Assembly: GCA_022376515.1 (NCBI GenBank)
Contig: WTXI01000026.1
Coordinates: forward strand, 186,001-250,000
Direction of reading: 5' to 3'
Source: Lactifluus volemus
Lineage: Eukaryota > Basidiomycota > Agaricomycetes > Russulales > Russulaceae
Length of the DNA: 64,000 nt
Shown piece by piece: positions 1 through 10,317 of the stretch. The stretch's first letter is position 1, and each line of letters begins with the position of its first letter. The position numbers and the translations under genes were made by a program. The notes beneath the pieces were generated by a model. It was given only the letters and a program-made list of their open reading frames with translations. It was not told where the DNA came from and searched no databases.

Positions 1-116
1 TCATCAAAGTCGAATATCCACTTGTGTCCCTTAAAGTTTACCGCGCCCATAATATCGTTTTGTATAAAGATGTGTAAATCCAACGTTCTACCAGCATCTT
101 CCACTCTCTGATATTC

Positions 117-1262
117 ATGAGTGCCTCGTTGAGCTCCTCCCCCTCTCAAGCTGGCCCATCAGGTTCCAATCCAGAGCACGAGACTCAAGGTGAGCGTCAG
201 CCTACGGTCACTACCACGCCGACACCCCCCACGGGACTCCCAGCAGAAGCCACGTCTAATTCCTGTGTTGTGCCAACGCCCTCCCAACCATTGGCCACTG
301 TGCACTCCTTCACCAAGGCAGAAACCCAAACAAGGCCCCAGTCTGATGTACCACCAAACCTCAGGTTAGTTGCAGAAGAAACGCTCTTTCCAAGACCTCT
401 TCATGGTTATACCACAGCCCCAAATCGAACAGTGTACACCCGTACAATAACCTCATCACTTTGCGCTGTTCACACGTCCAGCAACTGATCAGTATTTGGT
501 ACGTTTCGCATGTACCCGCACGTTGCAGCGCGTGTTCATAACGAGGTTTCGGGACAGGGACAATTTCCGGCCGGGTCCGTCGGCACTCGGCTATATCCTA
601 CTTGGGCTGAAGCACGAAAGCTGAGGGATCGAGCGCACCGGAGGGGTACGCAACATAATTTCAACTCTCCTTCAATCTAGTCACAGTGATATTACTAAAT
701 TTTCCAGCTACATCAATCATGTATTCTATCAACATAGCAATTGCCCTGGAAATTCTCCTTGGAGCAACCGCGGTTACACTCGCAAGTATCTTGCGCAATA
801 AGGCAGATGTTCGTCCCACTGCACCCCTGGTCCCCTGCGCCTTTTGTTTTACCTTTCACACCTAGGTTGAAGTACCCGACGCTGTTCTCGCTGGTTGCTC
901 GACACTCGTCGCATCCTATCTTGCATTTATGAGGGGCTCGAGTGAGCCCGAATCTTCATACCTTCACCAGCACTCGCTAGCCAGTTTCATACGTAAACTC
1001 GAAGCTTTCCTCCTTGACCATGGAACTGAGAATGGAAATGACTACAATAAGGCCGTGGAGACGTTTCGGGAGGAGTTCGACCGACTGCTGATTCCGCCAC
1101 GCTGGAGTACAAGGATGGTCGACTTTCTGTTTGATCGGGAAAAGAAAATCGGGTAAGAACGAGTCATCCTGATCTCTACCACGTGTAGCGCTCTGACGAG
1201 TTTCCTTTGCTTCCAGTGACTCGGAGGAGATCGAGATCAAAAGAACGGGGGATAGAGGTTGA
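117..1262 (+). CDS. SLATT-type two-transmembrane protein (fungal SLATT family)
   Basis: Spliced gene rebuilt as exons 117-441, 493-645, 708-808, 866-1152 and 1217-1262 (912 nt, 303 aa); the phases agree throughout. The first intron is the least certain. The N-terminal ~110 residues are Ser/Thr/Pro-rich. A short helix-rich stretch (YPTWAEARKLRDRAHRR) precedes two hydrophobic segments at about residues 167-187 (NIAIALEILLGATAVTLASI) and 198-216 (VLAGCSTLVASYLAFM). The second is followed by a RGSSEPESS turn and a helix with KLEAFLLDHG. This is the layout I know for fungal SLATT proteins (SMODS- and SLOG-associating two-TM effector), which in bacteria are membrane effectors of nucleotide-signalling defence systems; the fungal role is unknown. 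The protein ends in a charged tail. No sensor or NLR partner gene is visible next to it within the window. Confidence 0.72.
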
Positions 1263-2587
1263 AGTTTTACAAGTTGGGACCATGGTCAGCATAGCCGGCA
1301 CGATGGAATGACATGACATCCGCTATCTACCCATGCTCTGACACTGGCATGACACGATTTCATTCTCTCGCGCTTCACGAGCCTCACGAGGCGCATATCG
1401 GGACCAGTTTATGAGTATGCTACTAGTACGTAAATGTGACACTTTAGTTGGATCTATATCTTCTCCGCGCGTCATGGACTTCTTCCGTGATTGGCCGAGG
1501 TATCTGCCGGATCACTGGGCTTTACTTCCCTTCCAGAACCCGCTTTTAGGCGGTCAGGTAGCGGCGAGGCCGATCTTGTATTTGAACATGCGACTCGGAC
1601 CTGGATCGCCACCCTATCTCCAGCCTCGCCTCGCTCGAACCACGCGCTCACCCTAGTCTGTACAATCACAAGCGCGCACACTCTAGTGGGGCATGCTGTC
1701 TGCGCCCCTGCTTCATACCTAAAGGGCCAAAGGCCATCACAATGAATATATACATCAGGTATCAGGCACGCGCGCTGCTGCACTTGCTAGATGTTACGAT
1801 CGTACTGTAATTAATATCAAAGTTACCATCAAAGGAAAGTGAGACAAATGATGATCGGATCAAAGGTAACTTGTCCAAGAGAACATCGTGTCTGATATTT
1901 ACATACTCGTGACTAATAATTGTGATCAATAGGACAATGCGATGTGGAAGTCTGGTTGGGGAGGGTGACTCTGAGGATGGCCTGTTCGTATGCTACGAGA
2001 GTTCTTTTTTTTTTTGCATGAAAAAGTAAGAACGTCGACTCCACTGATAGAACCAACATAAGACATAATCTTAGCATTAATCTTCATTCCCTGATAATTT
2101 AGTTGACTGTACTCTCTCACGCAGTAGCGGGCTGCCTTCCGCATTCAAGACACAACCTTGAGTGCCTATCCAGAATTCGCGATGATATCCTTGACATGTT
2201 CGACTCCGACAGATAGTACCTGTTCCGGATATCACTGCCATCACTCGATCAAGGATTGCGACGCACCCGGATGAGATCTGGTGCGACCCAGTTGCAACTT
2301 GCTCCTCCCGAGTCATCAGTCAATTTTGGTGGGTAGTCGATGCAGCGTCTTCGCATCGCTGACTTTTCAGGTTGCTCGCCAGCGTGGCCGAAGGGATCAA
2401 GTGATTGGGTCTAAGCTATCGGATGCCTTTGCAGTGGGCGCCAGCACCAAACGCAACCTATATTAAGCACAACTATAAGGATCGTCACGATGGCGTATCT
2501 ACAGTGAGGTTGAACTAGTGGCAGAAGTATACACAACAGGTACTGTGATTCAAACGCTGGCCATACGAAATTGATCAATTACTGTCC
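1263..2587. other. Intergenic: left end of the DUF6535/C2H2 array
   Basis: I see no gene here. From about 1600 the sequence is a diverged copy of the spacer between the second zinc-finger gene and the first DUF6535 gene (about 7015-9330, without the transposon), and in reverse complement of 33426-35210. Around 1600-1740 it resembles DNA lying 5' of the DUF6535 genes, although no DUF6535 gene remains, so the array breaks off here. Positions 1765-1785 correspond to the site that carries a transposon in the other copy (7190-8477). Confidence 0.7.
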
Positions 2588-3657
2588 TCATATGGTTATC
2601 GCATGGAAGCCTCTCGTCAGACTGTCCATCACATTGCGAACTTGTCTGAACTTCTGGACACCGCAGGATCCACCCTCGACGTGCTGGCACAGGGCGCTCA
2701 GCGCGACAAACTCTTTGCCACAATCCGACTTGGGACACCGGTAGATCCTGCTCTCGTGGCGTGGGCTCTGAAGGTGCTGGTTAGGGCGGCGAGCGTCCTG
2801 TAAGTGGCGTGGCACAAGAAACACTCATAAGATTCCCCGTTATATGAGCGGGCCGTCGCCCAGACTCTCGTCGTCACAGGCGGTTCGCACCCACTCGGTC
2901 CGCACAATAGTCGTGAGGGATTCGTGATGACGTTGTTTCTGTCTGCACCGACAACCCGACGATCGAGCTCTTTGCGTGTCATGCCCGAGGGACAAGAGCC
3001 CGATTCTAAGTGAAGCATGAGCCTAGCGGACGAGGAGAATGATCTGTTGCAGTTAAGGCCCGGGCAGGTCAGGGTGCTTGGGTTGTGGTAATTGGAGAGT
3101 AGATGTTGTTTGAGGTTGTTCTGGTTCATGAAAGTTTGTTGGCAGTCGGTGCAGTAGGTATGTACGTCGCGATCATGTTTTCGAAGCTCATCTCGGGTAT
3201 TAAATAGCTGTACATCATCTCAACACCAGAGCCACATAGCTGCGATGCATGTGGGGCAAATTGTTACTGACCTTGAAGCACTCATGGCAGGCGTGATGAT
3301 TCGTCTTAAAGTGGCTCCACAAATCGTCGTTGTCGTCAAAATGTGACTCACACGTGGCGCAGTAGTCGTGGTCGGCACTCCGTTGGTAGTGTCGTTTAAG
3401 GTGAGCTTCAGAATCGAAATGCTGCACACCATATGAGTTAGCACAGAAGTCCGACGCTAGCGGAGATGACTGACCGTGTCATGTTCATCACAATAGTAAT
3501 GCCTTCGGCTGTCGCGGTAGTGTTGTTGCCGTGCACGGAAGCTCCCAAAGTCCATGTCGCAATTATCGCATCTCCAGTGGTAGGGGGAGTCCTCCTCGTG
3601 CTGCTCAAGAGCACGGTCATGAGGAAACCATCGCGAACAACGATCACAATACGCCAT
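2588..3657 (-). pseudogene. C2H2 zinc-finger protein, array copy 1, one frameshift
   Basis: Exons 3657-3475, 3421-3272 and 3207-2588 follow the same plan as the intact copy at 32355-33425. The protein opens MAYCDRCSRWFPHDRALEQH and carries a series of CxxC...H type fingers, including CATCESHF, CTDCQQTF, CPGLNCNRSF and CFLCHATY. Relative to intact copies one base is missing near 2785 (ctaacc where the others have ctcaacc). The frame then shifts and stops, and the last two fingers (CPKSDCGKEF and its flank) continue in another frame to 2588. Such fingers usually bind nucleic acid; the family is widespread in Agaricomycetes and its function is not known. The gene is either recently broken or carries a sequencing error, since everything else in it is well kept. 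Confidence 0.75.
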
Positions 3658-4322
3658 GATATAGTTGTGGTATGGAGAAAGGAAAGGGTAGTCAGACACA
3701 AAAGAGCTCTCAATTTATACCGTGCATATTCATGTTCCCAAATGAGTCATATGAAAGCAATCCATTACAGACTTTCTATATTAGTCCTATCTGCGGAGTT
3801 TATTGTTTTTCACAGCCCGATTGGGAATCCCTCCCACCCCCGGCCCGACTCCCGGGAGTCCACGTAAGCACTTTGATGTCTTCCTCCAAAGAAGTTGTGA
3901 ATCAGCCCATGGGAGTACTGGTACGAGAAACAATACTTGTGGGTATGCCTTCGATCACGCTGGCTTATAATAATAACACGTATTCGTTTCATCATCTGCG
4001 GTTTCACTAAGCCTTGACATACCTCTTGGAGACAAAAATACGTAACGTCGTGATACTCGACGATGATTAACTAGTGCGAGGTCAATAGTGAATCGAACCG
4101 ACGTGGTTCAGCAGCGTACAGATACAGAAAATGACACCCAGGGTAATAAGTATTTATCAGCACGTCGACAAGACCCGGGCCACGCCTCGAGTTGGGTTCT
4201 CCTCCACCTTCTGTAGTTATATTGAGCCATTGGTACACTGCCCAAAGATAAAAAAGAACTTACAAATACTGAAAGCGACATGTAAGTTACACCTGTATCT
4301 TGCATTCGCCACGGTTTCATTT
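3658..4322. other. Intergenic: zinc-finger 5' region and DUF6535 3' flank
   Basis: No gene seen. The 5' region of zinc-finger copy 1 (3660-3800) matches 32225-32354 in reverse complement, including a TATA-like tataaattgagag stretch. Positions 3905-4322 match 27574-27990 in reverse complement, the 3' flank of DUF6535 copy 3. This junction (DUF6535 end, then zinc-finger start) is the uninterrupted form of the array unit. Confidence 0.7.
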
Positions 4323-6844
4323 CTAGTGTGGACGATCAATGTCACCAGAGGACGGTGCCGTATCAAGGGAGTGGCGCGAAGGCTCCGAGTCCGATTCTGG
4401 GGAGGTATTTTGGACGGATAAAGCTAGCTGGTGAAGGTCTTGTGACGCCTCCACATTATGAGAGACGTTATGAGTATTGGATGTTGCGTCATTTGGTGCG
4501 ATGTTTGGTTGTGGTGTGAAGGTAACCTCCTGGGGTGCAGACGAAATGCCTGTAACCAAGGTTGTAGGAAGAAGGCCAGGACCAGGAGTCACTTGGTCAA
4601 TCCGGGATGTGGTAGAGGCTGACGACGGCTGCAGTGCTAGGGGAAGCTCGGAACTCGGGATCGTAGCCGGGAGTGGTGATAACGAAATGCCAGGTGTGGG
4701 GGAAGGAGGGACAGAGCCGATAGCCGTGGTATCTTGGGGGACGACAGCACTTGAGTGAGCCGTGGGCGAGATAGTTGGGGTGTGAACGAGATCTGGAGAG
4801 GGGTGGGAAGAAAGATGAGTGGTCTTGCTTGCAGAGTGATGACCCGGGATGTTGCACGAAGGGTACGAGGATAGCCGTTCCAGGATAGGGTCATCATCAT
4901 CGGTGGACGCATCAAAGGCGACCGGGGTAGCATTGGTGCCTTGGTGTAAAGCGATGTAAATATGGCGAATGGGTCTGAGAACCAGATAAGGAATCCGACG
5001 AGTCATGAAATCATGACTTTCATCCGAATCCTTGCTCGCTTCTAGAACGATTTCGTCCCACAGGGCACAGAAGTCGTGTTGCAGTTCAGGGAGAGCATTT
5101 CGCATCTCGAATTTGGAAACCGTTTCTAGAACGTTGCCCAGCGTGGGCTCAACCCACGTAATGGGATGATAGAAGCGAAAGAATTGGCGAGTGATTTGGG
5201 TCAAGTTGGCAAGTAACACGCTATCGCCATGTGCGAGGTAATCCCCAAGTATACCCTCCGGGATGCCTAATTGGTCCATAACGAGGGCCTTCCAACGGTA
5301 GTCCCGTTCCTGTACAGTTGCAATGATGCCAGAAACTATGCAACGTGCATATAGAACACTTCGACGATGGCTGCCATGGCACCGGCTTCTCAGCGAGTGT
5401 CCAAATTGAACGGACTGCAAGAATGCCCCATTCATTCCCTGATTGAAAATCTCGTAAAAGAATGGGATATTCGGAAAAGGAAGGTCCAGTATATCGGCGG
5501 TTCGCATGCAACCCACAGTTCGCCTTTCTTTGACTGTCTCAGAGAGATGTCCGGATGTCCAAGTACGGCTCAATGAACCAGCTAAAGCATCTGCGAATCT
5601 ATCATCATCTTCTTGTACGATGGGCGGACTGGGTCCGATGACCACGTTTGGGCTACAGAAGCCAGACATGCCGTCAAAGAACTGTCCCAGTTCATCATCT
5701 TCGTCCAGGGCGTCGAATGTCCGCCTCAACATTCGGCCGTCGATTTCTTCCGACATTTTTGAAGCAGCTTCTTGAGCTGTCTTCACTATACCCCCGAAGA
5801 ATCGTCACGATAAGTTTCCCTAAGTCCATTGAATCGCTTCCAGGTTAGAATAGAAAAGTGGTCACGGTCAAGGTAATGAACTCGAGAATACGGAAGATCC
5901 CATATGGGACTCCAGTACAAATGGCCCAGACTGACGATGATAAAGGCGCATAGTAGGGGCTGTCGAGTCGGAAGATTGGCAGCAACGCGATACAGCCATA
6001 AACACCTCCTGAAAGGCCCACCCACCAAACCACAAACTGTAGACAGTGTGGTTGATGTTGAACAAGTAAATGAGGAGGCCGGAAAAAAGAGGAACAGCGA
6101 AGTATGTAGCAACGTGGGTAGCAATTCAACACCGAAGGAAGGTGCCACTTGTCGACCCCATCCGCAAAGAATGTGCGAACCCGCGCTCGCTTGTGTGGGC
6201 TGGATCGTAGCGGTTGAGTTGCTGTGACATATCGGCGCGACCACTGCTGTAACAAGGTCGCCAAGAGTGCACATGTAAGGCTGATCACCAGCTCAAGAAC
6301 CAAAGCGAGTTCACCAAGATTGCGTATCTCGGAGGAGAGAAGGGGGAGGTTGAAGTGGAGTGGCAAGGATAGATGTACGAGTTATATTGGGATCTGCGAG
6401 GAGCTGATAGATGTTCCCGAGATAAAATACAACGGTATCCTGCGGATTTGGTCTGAGGTCTTGGATCGACACCGCGGCCAATGCGGCTACAGCAGCAGAG
6501 AACAAACCAGTCTATAATGTTCAGTTTCGGTGCTGAAAAAAAGGTATGGAAATTGTTCTGAAGACGCACGAATATGAGGATCCCATCGGCGTCCTTTTTC
6601 CAGCGTTCCGCCATTGTCTTGTCTTCTTCCTCCGCTATCTTGACGTACATCTTGAATATGGGTCCTGATCCATCGGAGAAGTTGGAGCCTCCTTGGGACA
6701 TTTGGTTTTGTGCTGACTGAGGGATGCCGCCTGCACCTAGTGACGAAGATGAATTTAATGGGAAGAAATTGGAGTGGGATTTAACGTACTTGTGTCCTTT
6801 AATCTATCCTCCATGTCGATCACTTCTTGAGCGGGCTGGGACAT
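4323..6844 (-). pseudogene. DUF6535-type membrane protein, array copy 1, multiply frameshifted
   Basis: Expected exons are 6844-6790, 6736-6570 and 6511-4323 by comparison with the intact copies at 25029 and 35448. The start MSQPAQEVIDMEDRL and the first membrane segment are intact. Several single-base losses follow in the transmembrane half (near 6345, 6290, 6130, 6075, 6030 and 5805), each visible as one base fewer in a doublet or homopolymer than in copies 3 and 4. From 5786 to 4323 the frame is open for 487 codons and covers the soluble C-terminal part with its Ser/Pro/Thr-rich tail. All indels that I noticed are losses and none are gains. This could be real decay confined to the 5' half, or a homopolymer base-calling problem. 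Confidence 0.78.
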
Positions 6845-6893
6845 CGAAGGCTTATAGAGTGACAGATGCAACGTCACGGTAAGACGGTCAAAT
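6845..6893 (-). promoter_or_regulatory. Conserved DUF6535 promoter block, copy 1
   Basis: The ~49 bp before the start codon are nearly identical to the same stretch of copies 3 and 4. They contain a TGACCGTCTTACCGTGACG core with a TGACGT-like site, and CTCTATAAG about 12 bp before the ATG. Conservation in three copies, in front of a diverged upstream region, suggests a core promoter or leader. Confidence 0.5.
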
Positions 6894-7180
6894 CTGCTCT
6901 TGCCTGCCTTATTACTGAATTCCGAGTCTGCTCCGAGTTCTTTCCTCGTCCCACAACGGCCACTGGCACGTGCTTGTTCAGCCATGGTCCGTGGACCTTC
7001 AGACTCATCCGCTATCTTCAGCCTCGCCTCGCTCAAACCACGCACACACCGCCCCTAGTCTGCACAATCACAAGCGCGCACACTGGTCATGGGACATGCT
7101 GTCTGCGCCCCTGCTTCATACTTAAAGCTTGAAGCTTGAAGGGCTAAAGGCCATCATAACATCAGGTATCAGGCACGCCG
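6894..7180. other. Intergenic: DUF6535 upstream spacer
   Basis: No gene. It is homologous to the corresponding stretch at about 1600-1760 and, in reverse complement, to 35126-35398. It contains a short direct repeat (aagcttgaagcttgaa) near 7126. Confidence 0.6.
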
Positions 7181-7189
7181 CGTGCACGC
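7181..7189. repeat. 9-bp target-site duplication, left
   Basis: CGTGCACGC lies immediately before the left inverted repeat and is repeated at 8478-8486 immediately after the right one. Confidence 0.85.
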
Positions 7190-7246
7190 AAGTGTCCTTG
7201 CCCTCCCCCACTCTGACATTTCCTTAAAAGGAATATCTTACAAATC
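7190..7246 (+). repeat. Left terminal inverted repeat, 57 bp
   Basis: Begins AAGTGTCCTTGCCCTCCCCC and ends ATCTTACAAATC. The exact reverse complement stands at 8421-8477. Confidence 0.93.
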
Positions 7247-8020
7247 TTATGCCCCGTTGTTTATTCTTGTTGGCACCATGTTGATTTTCGTGCCTCATCC
7301 TTTTTTGCTGCGTCCTTCTGTCCCCTCCCTCTGTCCCCCTCTGTCGGCGTCTCCGTGTCGTGGCCTCTGTTGTCGCCACCACCACCACCGCTCCCCGTCC
7401 GGCGCTGACACATGCCTCCATGTCCCCGCCGCCTTCTTGCCACCGCGACTGCGTCGCCTCTGTGTTCGTTGTCAAACTGCCCTGCGCAACGTGTCCCACT
7501 GCTGCCTCCTCCGCCTCCTCTCCTTCTCTGCCTCTGCCTCTGCCTCTGTTGCGTCGTCATATGCCTCCTGTGCCTGTGCCTCCCCTACCGCTTTCGCCTC
7601 CTCTTGGATCCACTGGCACTGCAAGGACGCTGCCTGCGCCGGTGCCTTCTGCACCTCTCCCCGGTACGTTGTCACGCTGCCTGCCCCGCCCCAACGTGTC
7701 TGACTTTTTCATCGCCTCCTCCGCCTCCGCTGCCTGGACCACCACCTCCTGCACCGCCGCTTCTGCCGCCTTCCGCGCCTCCTCTGCTTCCCGTGCCGCT
7801 TGCGCCTCTCACGCCTCCCATGCCGCTTGCGCCTCCTACGTTTCCCGCGCCTCCTCCCGCACTCTGCGCCTTCGCCTGCACTTCCCGTGCCCTGCGCCTT
7901 CACCTGCGCGTCCCACGCCCTGTGCCCGCGCTTCCCGTGCCCTGCACCTGTGCCTCCTCCTGCGTTCCTTGCCTCCTCCCGCGCCCTGCGCATTCCCCTG
8001 CGCCTCCCGCACCCCTTGCC

Positions 8021-8082
8021 TCCTCCCGCACCTCTTCCCGCGCCTCCCGCACCTCTTCCCGCGCCTCCCGCACCTCTTCCCG
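8021..8082 (+). repeat. 21-bp tandem repeat inside the transposon
   Basis: About three copies of a 21-bp unit starting CCTCCCGCACCTCTTCCCG lie head to tail in the C-rich cargo. Shorter, more degenerate relatives of the unit occur through 7790-8020. Confidence 0.75.
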
Positions 8083-8420
8083 TGCCTCCACCACCGCCAC
8101 CGCCACCGCCACCTCCTCCTCCCTGTGGCCCTGCAGCCCCCACCCCTGCCGGGGCTGTTCCACCAAGGCTGGTGGAATCATTGGATCATCCCCCTGTACA
8201 TAATCCTAGATAGTGCTTCATGTTGTAGTTTAGTCTCAAATATATATATATTGTTAAATTGGTGTGCTTGAAATTATGATGAACTTTTGGTGGGTTAAAT
8301 GGTGGCTTAGATCTGTTGAGAGTTTACAATATTTCCAAAAAAAATGGCATGCTTAGCCAATCAGAGCCTGAAATATGGCGTGTGACCTGGTCAACAACTA
8401 CGTAAATCGCGTGGTATATT

Positions 8421-8477
8421 GATTTGTAAGATATTCCTTTTAAGGAAATGTCAGAGTGGGGGAGGGCAAGGACACTT
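8421..8477 (-). repeat. Right terminal inverted repeat, 57 bp
   Basis: Exact reverse complement of 7190-7246, ending GGGCAAGGACACTT. Confidence 0.93.
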
Positions 8478-8486
8478 CGTGCACGC
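8478..8486. repeat. 9-bp target-site duplication, right
   Basis: CGTGCACGC, identical to 7181-7189. Confidence 0.85.
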
Positions 8487-9331
8487 CAGACTCGGAGTGT
8501 GCCACACTTGCTACGATCGTACTGTAATTAATGTCAAAGTTACCATCCGAGTCAAGTAAAGCCTGAGTCAGATAAATGATGATCAGATCAAAGGCAAATT
8601 GTCCAACGAAAATCGTGTTTGATATTCAACGTCACTAGTAATTGTGATCAACGTGACGACTCGGACGCGACGCGGAAGTAGTATGAGCTGATCTGGCTGG
8701 GCTACAAAAGCTCGTTTTTTTGCACGAAAAAGACAGAACATCGACTCCGAGTCCACTGATGGAACCAAATTAAAAATAAAGCATACATCTGATCTTAACC
8801 TCACTCTCCGACAATTTAGTTGACTATACTCTCTCACTCAGTAGAGTACTAGTAGCCTTCCGCATTCACGGCACAACTTTGAATTCCTCGCGTTGATATA
8901 TTCGATACCTGTCTCGATCAAGGATTGGGACGCACCCGGATGACATCTGAACGGGCGCTGGTCCGTCACGGTCTCCTTCTCGATCTGTCGACGCACCATC
9001 TGACCCCACGGGAACGACGAAGACGCTGCATCGACGACGACCCACCAGCAATTGACTGATGTGACTCGACTTTGTTTACATCAGATGTCTCATCGCTGAA
9101 GTTTGCAGCCTGAGGTTGCTCGTCAGCATGCCGAAAGGACCAAGTGATTGGGTCTAATCTATCAGTTACTTTTGCAGTGGGTGCCAGCACCAAACGCGGG
9201 CTATATTATATGCAACTATAAGGATCGTTATGATGGCGTATTTACAGTGAGGTTAAACTACTTGGTGGCAAAACAGGTACTGTGATTCTCAAAGACGATT
9301 AGAGCGCATACGAAATTGATCAATTATACTG
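8487..9331. other. Intergenic: 3' flank of zinc-finger copy 2
   Basis: No gene. It is a continuous diverged match to about 1780-2587 and, in reverse complement, to 33426-33890, which is the standard spacer of the array. Confidence 0.65.
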
Positions 9332-10317
9332 TCATCCTATGGTTATCGCATTGAAGCCTCTCGTCAAGCTGTCCATCACATTGCGAACTTGTGTAAACTT
9401 CTGGACACCGCAGGATCCACCCTCGACGTGCTGGCACAGTGCGCTCAGCGCGACAAACTCTTTGCCACAATCCGACTTGGGACACCGGTAGATCCTGCTC
9501 TCGTGGCGTGGGCTTTGAAGGTGCAGGTTGAGGACGGCGAGTGTACTATAGGTGGCGTGGCACAAGAAACACTCATAAGCTTCCCCATTAAATGAGAGTT
9601 CCGTCGCCCAGAACTTCGTCGTCGCAGGCGGTTCGCACCCACTCGGTCCGCAAAGTAGTCGTGAGGGATTCGTGATAACATTGTTTCTGTCGGCACGGAC
9701 GACTAAACGATTGAGCTCTTCGCGTGTCATGCCCGAGGGACAAGTGCCCGACTCGAAGTGAAGCACGAGCCTGGCGGGCGAGGAGAATGATCTGTTGCAG
9801 TTAAGGCCCGGGCAGGTCAGGGTGCTTGGGTTGTGGAGATTGGAGAGTAAATGTTGATTGAGGTTGTTCTGATTCAGGAAAGACCGTTGACAGTCGGTGC
9901 AGCGGGTATGTACGTCGCGATCATGTTTTCGAAGTCCATCTCGGTTATTAAACAACTGTACATTATCTCTCAACACGAGAGCCACGTAGCCGGGATGCAT
10001 GTTACTCACCTTGAAGCACGAACGGCAGGCGTGATGATTCATCTCAAAGTGGCTCCACAAATCATCGTTGCCGTTAAAACGTAACTCGCACGTCGCGCAG
10101 TACTCGTGGGCGTGACTCTGTTGGTAGTGCCGTTTGAGGTGAGCTTCGGAATTGAAATGCTGCACATCATATGAGTTAGTACAGAGGTTCGACGATAGCG
10201 GAGATGACTGACCGTGTTATGTTCATAACAATAGTGATGCATTCGGCTGTCGACGTAGTGTTGTTCCCGTGCACGGTCATGAGGAAACCATCGCGAACAG
10301 CGATCACAATATGCCAT
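9332..10317 (-). CDS. C2H2 zinc-finger protein, array copy 2 (first region shortened)
   Basis: Exons 10317-10213, 10159-10010 and 9955-9332 give 292 aa with no stops. The start MAYCDRCSRW was chosen because it is shared by all four copies. Fingers follow along the whole length (CATCELRF, CTDCQRSF, CPGLNCNRSF, CFLCHATY, CPKSDCGKEF), ending near VRNVMDSLTRGFNAITIG. Compared with the 317-aa copy at 32355, exon 1 lacks 78 bp in frame, which removes the second finger (the CDDCDMDF region). The join lies at a repeated CCGTGC, so deletion between short direct repeats is likely. Intron 2 is 54 nt and open, so its retention would be tolerated. The protein is probably nuclear and nucleic-acid binding; function unknown. 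Confidence 0.82.

Larger units (their letters stand above)
7190..8477. mobile_element. Non-autonomous DNA transposon, Mutator-like, 1288 bp
   Basis: The element is bounded by perfect 57-bp terminal inverted repeats (7190-7246 and 8421-8477) and flanked by a 9-bp target duplication. Long inverted ends with a 9-bp duplication are the usual signature of Mutator-like elements; that class assignment is inference. No transposase is present. The interior (about 7250-8205) is strongly C-rich on the plus strand, so several frames are open by composition. The right part (8210-8420) is AT-rich with a (TA)n run near 8240. Perfect TIRs and an intact target duplication argue for recent insertion. The related spacer at about 1775 lacks it. 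Confidence 0.88.

Noticed and set aside
8021..8082. CRISPR-like repeats
   Set aside because: The repeats are directly adjacent with no spacers and are simple C-rich tandems in a eukaryotic genome.
7360..8271. 303-codon plus-strand ORF (and long ORFs in other frames of both strands) in the C-rich region
   Set aside because: Several frames on both strands are open at once because of base composition, and the stretch lies inside a transposon with no supporting motif. I do not call a gene.
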